Positions 57,853 through 64,000 of a stretch of DNA of 64,000 nucleotides are shown here, one piece after another (the stretch's first letter is position 1; every line of letters starts with the position of its first letter). The stretch lies in NCBI RefSeq assembly GCF_006148925.1, contig NZ_VAWB01000001.1, positions 1,082,001-1,146,000 of the forward strand. Reading direction: 5' to 3'. The position numbers and the translations under genes are program-made. The notes under the pieces were generated by a model. It did no database searches. It was not told where the DNA came from and saw only the letters and a program-made list of their open reading frames with translations. The stretch is from Hyunsoonleella aestuarii. GTDB taxonomy: Bacteria; Bacteroidota; Bacteroidia; Flavobacteriales; Flavobacteriaceae.

Positions 57853-58782
57853 ATGTCGTCTTATAGGTCACATAAAATATTGTCTTTGTCAGGGTATGAT
57901 TTAGACAATAAGACGCCAAAAGGGTTACAAAATGTTTTTAAAAGAGTTTTAAAAAAAGGCATGCATGGAATTGGTTTTAGTCCTTATGAAGAAGGTCAAG
58001 AACCAGGTGACCAGCTTACCGAAAAACAGATAAAAAGACGCTTGAAGCTCATTAAACCATATACGGAATGGGTGCGCTCCTTTTCATGTACAGATGGTAA
58101 CGAACTAATACCCAAAATCGCCAAGGAAATGGGTATGAAAACCATGGTGGGCGCATGGTTAGGAGATAATGCGAAGATTAATGCAAAGGAAATAGAAGGA
58201 TTAAAGAGATTAGCAAACGAAGGCCTGGTAGATGTTGCTGCTGTTGGAAATGAAGTTATGTACAGAGGGGATTTAACCGAAGATGAGTTGTTAGATTTCA
58301 TATACGATGTTAAAAAAGACATTACCAACGTGCCAGTGGGCTATGTAGACGCGTACTATGAGTTTGCGCATAGACCTAAAATCACTGAAGCGTGTGATGT
58401 TATTTTAGCAAACTGCTATCCGTATTGGGAAGGCTGTAGCATTGAATATTCCCTTATCTACATGAAGGATATGTACCACCAAGCTGTTAAAGCTGGAAAA
58501 GGTAAAAAGGTTATTATTTCAGAAACAGGATGGCCTAGTGAGGGCGAAGGATTAAATGGCGCATTTCCTTCAAAAGAAAACGCCATGAAATATTTTATCA
58601 ATACGCAGTTGTGGTCGCAGGAAGAAAATGTAGACGTTTTTTACTTTTCATCTTTTGATGAATCCTGGAAAGTGGGATCAGAAGGCGATGTAGGAGCATA
58701 TTGGGGACTTTGGGACAAGGATGAGAATCCAAAGTTTTATACCAATCGACTTAAATTAAAAGGTAGCAAATTATTTCTTTAA
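57853..58782 (+). CDS. Compact GH17 glucanase/transglycosylase, cytoplasmic (second copy)
   Basis: A 309-residue GH17 enzyme without signal peptide, 20 bp after the second transporter. Acid/base E134 (VGNEVMYR) and nucleophile E224 (SETGWPS). It is paralogous to the gene at 55459 across its whole length. It is the last gene of the tight unit 3; a 96-bp gap follows. Confidence 0.88.
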   Translation: MSSYRSHKILSLSGYDLDNKTPKGLQNVFKRVLKKGMHGIGFSPYEEGQEPGDQLTEKQIKRRLKLIKPYTEWVRSFSCTDGNELIPKIAKEMGMKTMVGAWLGDNAKINAKEIEGLKRLANEGLVDVAAVGNEVMYRGDLTEDELLDFIYDVKKDITNVPVGYVDAYYEFAHRPKITEACDVILANCYPYWEGCSIEYSLIYMKDMYHQAVKAGKGKKVIISETGWPSEGEGLNGAFPSKENAMKYFINTQLWSQEENVDVFYFSSFDESWKVGSEGDVGAYWGLWDKDENPKFYTNRLKLKGSKLFL

Positions 58783-58797
58783 GAGAACTTCTACCTC

Positions 58798-58818
58798 AAA
58801 ACCTTTTGTGGTTTTATT
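58798..58818 (+). terminator. Weak hairpin after unit 3
   Basis: A 6-bp stem AAAACC/GGTTTT with a 6-base loop followed by ATTT. The weak stem may allow partial read-through into the next gene. Confidence 0.3.
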
Positions 58819-58878
58819 TCGGATTTTTTTGATATTTTTATTATTATAAACTCCCTGGCTTTTATTTAAACCTTAAAA

Positions 58879-61800
58879 ATGAAGATGAATAGCATTCAAT
58901 ACAAAATAAGTTTAATATTAGTTCTTGTTTTAACGTCTTGTGAAGGACCAATACGCGATTTATACCCAGAAACTCTTGTTGAAGGATTCACTTTACATGA
59001 TTCGAAGTATACTGGAATCGACTTCAATAATGCCATTGTGGAATCTGAAAAAGTAAATCATATCTATTATAATCAAATATATAGTGGCGCGGGTGTAGCC
59101 ATTGGCGACATCAATAATGATGGGCTATCAGATATTTTCTTCTGCGGAAATCAGGTGTCAGACAGATTATATCTAAATAAAGGAAATTTTCAGTTTGAGG
59201 ACATCACAAAAAAGTCAAGAGCAGCAAGAAACTCAGGGTGGTCTTGGGGCGTTACTATGGCAGACGTAAATTCAGATGGTTATTTAGATATATATGTTTC
59301 AAGAAACGGTGAGTCTATGGTGCCCGAGGAGCGAAAAAATCAATTATACATCAATAATCAAGATCTTACCTTTACAGAATCTGCCATGGCATACGGATTA
59401 GCCGATGCGGGTTTCTCTTCTCAGGCTGTATTTTTCGATATGGATAATGACGGCGATTTAGACATGTACCAGGTAAATCAGCTACCAGATGCCAGACTCT
59501 TTAGTCGTTATATTAACATTCCTAAAGAGCGCGAAAAGTATTATTCCGATAAGCTATACAAAAATGAAAATGGCAGGTATATTGATGTTTCAGAGGTCTC
59601 AGGCATTTCACGAGAGTTGTCTTATGGATTAAGTGTTAGTGCAGACGATTTTAATAATGATGGGTGGGAAGACCTATACATAGCAAACGATTATGATGGT
59701 CCAGATTTCTTATATTACAATAATGGGGACGGAACATTTAGAAATGTGATTCATGAAAAGGTAAAACACATTTCGCAGTTTAGTATGGGAACAGATACCG
59801 GAGACATTAATAATGATGGTTTTACAGACTTCATTACTTTAGATATGGCTGCTGCAGACCATTACAGATCTAAAACTAATATGGGTTCTATGAGCTCAGA
59901 AAAGTTTAATCAAATCGTTTCCTCGGGAGGTCACCACCAATACATGACTAATACTTTACAAATTAATAGAGGTGGAGAAAGCTTTTCAGACATTTCTAAT
60001 ATTGCTGGTATCGCAAAGACAGATTGGAGTTGGGCAGGGCTTCTGGTAGATTTGAATAATGATGAAAATAGAGATATTATAATTTCAAATGGTGTTAAGA
60101 AGGATGTTAGGAATAATGATTTTTTAACAGGGGTAAACGCAAAGCTTGCAGAGGGCTCTCAAGACTTTTTTACCATGGCTAAAAAAGCACCTTCTGTACC
60201 ACTTGCAAATTATGCCTTTAAGAACACCGGTGATTTAAAATTTGAGAAAGTAACAAAAGATTGGGGTTTCGATATGCCTAGTTTTTCAAGTGGAATGGCC
60301 TATGGCGATTTAGATAATGATGGTGATTTAGATATTGTAATAAACAACATGGAGTCTGCTGCTTTTGTTTATGAAAATAATGCCACTGGAAACTTTTTGA
60401 AAATTGATTTAAAAGGATCCCAAAATAATAGGTTTGGATACGGGGCAAAGGCTGTAATTCATTATAACGGAAAGAAACAAATTGCAAACCATACCGTTAG
60501 CCGAGGCTATTTATCTTCTGTAGAACCAGGGTTGTTTTTTGGGTTGGGCAAGGAAACAACAGTTGATAAAGTTGAAGTCATTTGGCCTGATGGCAAATCA
60601 AATATTTTTGAAAATGTGAGTGCTAATATTGAGTTAGAAGCAAAGCACTCCAAGGCGGTTCAGGCTAAGAAAAATGAAATTACTCCTACTACGCTCCTAT
60701 CGCATGCAAAACCAGAAGATTTAGGTATAAATTTTACACACAAAGAAAATCCTTTTGATGAATATCAAGATGAAATACTGTTACCACATAACATATCTCA
60801 AAACGGGCCATTTATGGCTGTTGAAGATGTTAATAATGATGGTTTGCAAGACATGTTCGTAGGCGGAGCCGTTGGGCAAAGTGGAATTTTATATCTACAA
60901 AACCAGGACGGTAATTTTGTTAAAGCAAAATCGCAACCATGGCAATCAGATAAAGATTCAGAAGATTTACAAGCATTATTTTTTGATGCAGATAGCGATA
61001 GCGATTTAGACCTATATGTGGCTAGTGGAGGAAGCGAATATAAAAGAGGAAACGTGTTGTTAAAAGACCGCCTCTATCTCAACGATGGCAGGGGATCATT
61101 TACAAAAAGCGCCAATGCCTTGCCAAATATTTTTGAAAGCTCTCAATGCGTCAAGACAGCTGATATTGATAAGGATGGCGATTTAGATGTCTTTGTTGGC
61201 ACACGTTTAATATCTGAAAAGTATGGCTTCCCTCCTACCAGTTATTTACTTATTAATAACGCAGGTAGGTTTACCAAAGCGCCCTCTAACATTGCTCCAA
61301 GTCTAGAAAATATAGGGATGGTAACAGATGCCGTTTTTACAGATATTGATAATGATGAAGATGAAGATCTTATGATAGTCGGCGAATGGATGAGTATTGA
61401 AGTCTTAATCAATGAAGATGGGATTTTTAAAAACAATACGGAAAAATTTGGACTTCAAGATTCGACAGGCATCTGGTGGACTATTACCGCCAACGATTTA
61501 GATAATGATGGGGACGACGATTACATTATAGGTAACTTAGGTTTAAATAATAAATTTAAAGCTTCAGAAGAACATCCTTTTAAATTATATGTCAACGATT
61601 TTGATGAAAATGGTACAAATGATGTCGTTTTAGCGAAGTTTTATAAGGACGATTATGTGCCAGTAAGAGGTCGGGAATGCACAAGTCAACAAATGCCTTA
61701 TGTTGCTGAAAAATTTAAAGACTACCACACATTTGCATCTTCTAAATTGGTGGAGATTCTGCCAGAAGACAAAGTTCAGGATGCTGTTGTACGTGAAATA

Positions 61801-62169
61801 AAAAGTTTTGAAAGTATTTTATTGATTAACGATAATGGTAGTTTAAAAAAGCAAGCATTACCCAACGAATTACAGATTTCTCCAATAAAGTCTACCTTAG
61901 TTTTGGATGTTAATGGCGATGGCGATAAGGATATCATTACCGTAGGAAATCATTTTGGTGTCGAGGTTGAAACCACACGTTATGATGCTGGTATTGGATC
62001 TGTCTTATTAGGAGACGGCAATAATAATTTTAAATATTTAGATGCTTTACAAAGCGGATTTTATCTTCCTTTCGATAGTAGAGATATTAAGTTTTTAAGT
62101 TCAGGAAACAAGAACATAATTCTTGTTGCTAATAATAATGAATCGATTTCTGCATTTGGGTTGAATTAA
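58879..62169 (+). CDS. CRTAC1-type VCBS/FG-GAP repeat lipoprotein
   Basis: A 1096-residue surface lipoprotein (lipobox VLTSCEG). Two sets of VCBS/FG-GAP beta-propeller repeats with calcium-loop sequences such as DINNDGLSDI and DMDNDGDLDM flank an ASPIC/UnbV domain at about 510-590 (NRFGYGAKAVIHYNGK and VEVIWPDGK). Proteins of this type often accompany SusC/SusD loci in Bacteroidetes, and their role is not established. It has no recognisable catalytic centre. It follows unit 3 in the same direction and may be partly co-transcribed. Confidence 0.85.
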   Translation: MKMNSIQYKISLILVLVLTSCEGPIRDLYPETLVEGFTLHDSKYTGIDFNNAIVESEKVNHIYYNQIYSGAGVAIGDINNDGLSDIFFCGNQVSDRLYLNKGNFQFEDITKKSRAARNSGWSWGVTMADVNSDGYLDIYVSRNGESMVPEERKNQLYINNQDLTFTESAMAYGLADAGFSSQAVFFDMDNDGDLDMYQVNQLPDARLFSRYINIPKEREKYYSDKLYKNENGRYIDVSEVSGISRELSYGLSVSADDFNNDGWEDLYIANDYDGPDFLYYNNGDGTFRNVIHEKVKHISQFSMGTDTGDINNDGFTDFITLDMAAADHYRSKTNMGSMSSEKFNQIVSSGGHHQYMTNTLQINRGGESFSDISNIAGIAKTDWSWAGLLVDLNNDENRDIIISNGVKKDVRNNDFLTGVNAKLAEGSQDFFTMAKKAPSVPLANYAFKNTGDLKFEKVTKDWGFDMPSFSSGMAYGDLDNDGDLDIVINNMESAAFVYENNATGNFLKIDLKGSQNNRFGYGAKAVIHYNGKKQIANHTVSRGYLSSVEPGLFFGLGKETTVDKVEVIWPDGKSNIFENVSANIELEAKHSKAVQAKKNEITPTTLLSHAKPEDLGINFTHKENPFDEYQDEILLPHNISQNGPFMAVEDVNNDGLQDMFVGGAVGQSGILYLQNQDGNFVKAKSQPWQSDKDSEDLQALFFDADSDSDLDLYVASGGSEYKRGNVLLKDRLYLNDGRGSFTKSANALPNIFESSQCVKTADIDKDGDLDVFVGTRLISEKYGFPPTSYLLINNAGRFTKAPSNIAPSLENIGMVTDAVFTDIDNDEDEDLMIVGEWMSIEVLINEDGIFKNNTEKFGLQDSTGIWWTITANDLDNDGDDDYIIGNLGLNNKFKASEEHPFKLYVNDFDENGTNDVVLAKFYKDDYVPVRGRECTSQQMPYVAEKFKDYHTFASSKLVEILPEDKVQDAVVREIKSFESILLINDNGSLKKQALPNELQISPIKSTLVLDVNGDGDKDIITVGNHFGVEVETTRYDAGIGSVLLGDGNNNFKYLDALQSGFYLPFDSRDIKFLSSGNKNIILVANNNESISAFGLN

Positions 62170-62182
62170 CTATTAAGCCATG

Positions 62183-62210
62183 AATTAAGCTTTTTAAGCT
62201 AATTTTATTT
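62183..62210 (+). terminator. Possible terminator after CRTAC1-type gene
   Basis: An imperfect hairpin (62183-62192 with 62196-62204, one bulge) followed by a T-rich tract. It is moderate evidence for a transcript end. Confidence 0.4.
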
Positions 62211-62261
62211 TAACTCATTCTCTCTCAAGAAAATGGTTTTACGGTTTTTCGATTTTAAATC

Positions 62262-62283
62262 ACCACAACATTACCACAACATA
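62262..62283 (+). promoter_or_regulatory. Candidate operator C, near-perfect 11-bp direct repeat
   Basis: Tandem ACCACAACATT and ACCACAACATA (10 of 11 identical), 218 bp before the ATG at 62502. This is the cleanest of the set and best defines the proposed operator. Confidence 0.65.
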
Positions 62284-62393
62284 ATCTGTTTTTAACCATA
62301 ACCATAGACTCATCTTTAAACTCTAATGTGTTGAAACACGTTGAAAACACTCACTCTTTCAATGGAATGGTTTATCCTTGATTTTTTTCCTTT

Positions 62394-62413
62394 TTGTATA
62401 CCTGTTGTAGTGG
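62394..62413 (+). promoter_or_regulatory. Conserved promoter-like element upstream of T9SS protein
   Basis: A 20-bp element (TTGTATA, CCTG, TTGTAGTGG) matching the one before susC at 17 of 20 positions. It lies 110 bp after operator C and 88 bp before the start codon. Confidence 0.55.
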
Positions 62414-62501
62414 TACGAAATAACAATTTATTAATGTATGTAAGTTATCTTTGAGAAACTACTAAAAAATTAAGACAAAAATTATTAATTAAAACAATTT
62501 T

Positions 62502-63902
62502 ATGATGAAAAAAATTACTTTTTTATTTGCCCTCTTGACTGTTTCACTTGGGTTTTCACAAATTTTACCGTTTGATTTTGAAAATCCAAACCAAGCCTTT
62601 ACTGGATTCGATGGAGCAACATCAGGTATAGTAGATGATGCTGGTAACGGCGTTTTGTTATTGGATGGAACAACAACTCCCTCAGGAGCTTCGTGTTGGG
62701 ATAATGCACAATTTCAGTTTAGTCAAGTGATTGACCTATCTGGCGTTTCAGATGCCGAGAGAACTGTTAGTTTTCGGATTAAGTCTGTTTCTGGAGCAGA
62801 TGGAGTAACCAGAAACATGGGTGTTCAATTTTTTGGAGGAGCAGGGGGTAATTCAGAACAACGATTTACAATTCCCGGCAATAATGGGGTTTGGGAAGAT
62901 GTTGATGTAATTATGCCTCCAGGAGGCCAAAAGACAACAATGCTGTTCTTCATTGATATGCAGCTTGTTGACGGCGCTTGCAATGGAATTCAAAGTATTT
63001 ATTATGTCGACGACATTACAACTGGAGCATCTTTTCTTGCACCATCCTGTTCAGATGGATTACAGAATGGATCCGAAGAGGGTATTGACTGTGGAGGTAG
63101 TTGTGATCCATGTGCTAGTCCACCGGCTGCTCCAGCAACCACACCTACAAGAGATTCTGGAGATGTCTTATCAATTTATAGTGGTGCCTATACGGCAGCT
63201 CCCACTGATGGAGTTCCACTTTTTGGAGGCGCTACGTCATCAGAAATTTCAATTTCATCAAATTCTACAATAGAATTGGTTTTTCCAAACCCAGGTGGAG
63301 GTTTTCAGTATCAATATTTTAGCAACCCAGCTTTAGACTTAACTAACTATACGCTTATGCATATTGATTTTTACGTTTCGGGCACGCCTTCTGTTGGTTC
63401 GGAATTTCAAGTTATTCTGCAAAATTTTGGAGGTGTCGGTGGAGCATTTGAGCACAATATAATTCAAGCCTTTGATGTAAACAGTTTAGCTACTGACACA
63501 TGGCACGAGATGGATGTGTCGTTTGGAGATTTTTCATCAGGTGGAGCTTTATCAAGAAATGCCATAAAGCAGATTCAAATTGTTGGGGCTGGTCCAGTTT
63601 TTAGTCCAGTCTATATTGATAATATATATTTTTATGACGACCCAACAGCTGGTGTTGATGATTTTGGAAAGAACACCTTTAAAGTTTTTCCCAACCCAAC
63701 CCAAGATAGTTGGACGGTTAAAACACAAAGCGCTAGCATATCTTCAATTAGAGTTTTCGATGTATTGGGTAAAAATGTCCTTTCATTATCACCAAACAGA
63801 AACGAAGCAACCATTGATGGAACAAGTTTAAATAAAGGTTTATATTTTGCTCAGATTGAAACAGCATCTGGTATAAGTAGTTTAAAACTTATTAAGCAGT
63901 AA
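62502..63902 (+). CDS. T9SS-secreted glycan-binding protein
   Basis: A 466-residue exported protein with a signal peptide (1-19, ending GFSQ). An N-terminal beta-sandwich (about 20-175) is followed by a Cys-rich hinge (CSDGLQNGSEEGIDCGG, about 185-205). A module of the VISIYSDAYT family (about 210-380, opening VLSIYSGAYTAAP and closing IDNIYFYDD) comes next, then a type A type IX secretion sorting domain (about 390-466, FKVFPNPTQDSW... ISSLKLIKQ). No catalytic motif was found. It carries the same operator and promoter elements as susC, so it is probably induced with the locus as a released or surface-bound laminarin-binding protein. Confidence 0.85.
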   Translation: MMKKITFLFALLTVSLGFSQILPFDFENPNQAFTGFDGATSGIVDDAGNGVLLLDGTTTPSGASCWDNAQFQFSQVIDLSGVSDAERTVSFRIKSVSGADGVTRNMGVQFFGGAGGNSEQRFTIPGNNGVWEDVDVIMPPGGQKTTMLFFIDMQLVDGACNGIQSIYYVDDITTGASFLAPSCSDGLQNGSEEGIDCGGSCDPCASPPAAPATTPTRDSGDVLSIYSGAYTAAPTDGVPLFGGATSSEISISSNSTIELVFPNPGGGFQYQYFSNPALDLTNYTLMHIDFYVSGTPSVGSEFQVILQNFGGVGGAFEHNIIQAFDVNSLATDTWHEMDVSFGDFSSGGALSRNAIKQIQIVGAGPVFSPVYIDNIYFYDDPTAGVDDFGKNTFKVFPNPTQDSWTVKTQSASISSIRVFDVLGKNVLSLSPNRNEATIDGTSLNKGLYFAQIETASGISSLKLIKQ

Positions 63903-63927
63903 AACTGTTTAGTTTAGTTGTTTGTAG

Positions 63928-63955
63928 AACGCACCCAATAGGGTGCGTTTTTTTT
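63928..63955 (+). terminator. Rho-independent terminator after T9SS protein
   Basis: A perfect 9-bp stem AACGCACCC with its complement (63928-63936 with 63941-63949), a 4-base loop and a run of eight T. Confidence 0.93.
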
Positions 63956-64000
63956 GCAATAAACTGTAGGTATTGTTTTTAAGTTGTGAGTAAATGTATA

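Larger units (their letters stand above)
62170..62501 (+). promoter_or_regulatory. 332-bp regulatory gap before T9SS protein
   Basis: No gene is visible. The gap holds a possible terminator, operator C and the third copy of the promoter-like element, each listed separately. Confidence 0.5.

Noticed and set aside
58782-58878. A further copy of the operator before the CRTAC1-type gene
   Set aside because: The gap has a TTTTGTGG stretch but neither the ACCACAACAT repeat nor the 20-bp promoter element.

Overview
The window is a low-GC stretch of chromosome from a marine-type Bacteroidetes, most likely Flavobacteriaceae. The evidence is a SusC/SusD pair, a type IX secretion C-terminal sorting domain, many short lipoprotein signals, GPH-type sugar symporters, promoters of the TAnnTTTG type and almost no Shine-Dalgarno sequences. 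I cannot name the genus from sequence alone. No tRNA, rRNA, CRISPR array, insertion sequence or prophage was seen.

Left part (1-23007), mostly housekeeping. An alpha-glucan group comes first: a maltokinase cut by the window edge, the branching enzyme glgB and a GH31 alpha-glucosidase. It is followed by a Na+/H+ antiporter, a universal stress protein overlapping a SulP anion transporter, a metallo-beta-lactamase-fold hydrolase, a subtilisin-like lipoprotein and an M1 metallopeptidase. Next are a convergent pair (a GCS2-type ligase with CBS domains plus an aspartoacylase-type hydrolase), rnpA, a CtpA-type protease, a double-OmpA protein, a GNAT acetyltransferase, a CDF metal exporter and rpiB.

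Middle (23008-26921). A 609-bp very AT-rich gap holds one perfect DnaA box and several relatives. It precedes rnr (RNase R), a YbjQ-family protein and a GIN/DUF2807 protein.

Right part (27020-63902), one large beta-1,3-glucan (laminarin) utilization locus with every gene on the + strand. It opens with a membrane-bound one-component LuxR-type regulator. Unit 1 is susC, susD and a repeat-rich surface glycan-binding lipoprotein, closed by a perfect 15-bp terminator stem. A decayed GH16 gene follows. Unit 2 is a clan GH-A hydrolase fused to a probable outer-membrane barrel, a binding lipoprotein, a GH16 laminarinase and a second binding lipoprotein, again closed by a terminator. Unit 3 is a tight intracellular set: GH149 phosphorylase, GH17, GH17 lipoprotein, GH30, GPH transporter, unknown membrane protein, GH17, GPH transporter, GH17. 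A CRTAC1/VCBS lipoprotein and a T9SS-exported binding protein end the locus.

Proposed working (inference): surface GH16 and the GH-A/barrel protein cut laminarin, the binding proteins and SusD capture it, SusC imports oligosaccharides, GH30 and the GH17 lipoprotein trim them, and the two GPH symporters move products to the cytoplasm. There three leaderless GH17 enzymes and the GH149 phosphorylase finish the job, yielding glucose-1-phosphate. No GH3 beta-glucosidase is present in the window.

The most notable new signal is a shared bipartite promoter architecture upstream of susC, of unit 2 and of the T9SS protein. It consists of an 11-bp-period direct repeat (ACCACAACATT type) followed 102-110 bp later by a conserved 20-bp promoter-like element. 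A diverged 11-bp direct repeat lies upstream of the regulator itself. This is a candidate operator set for the LuxR-type regulator.
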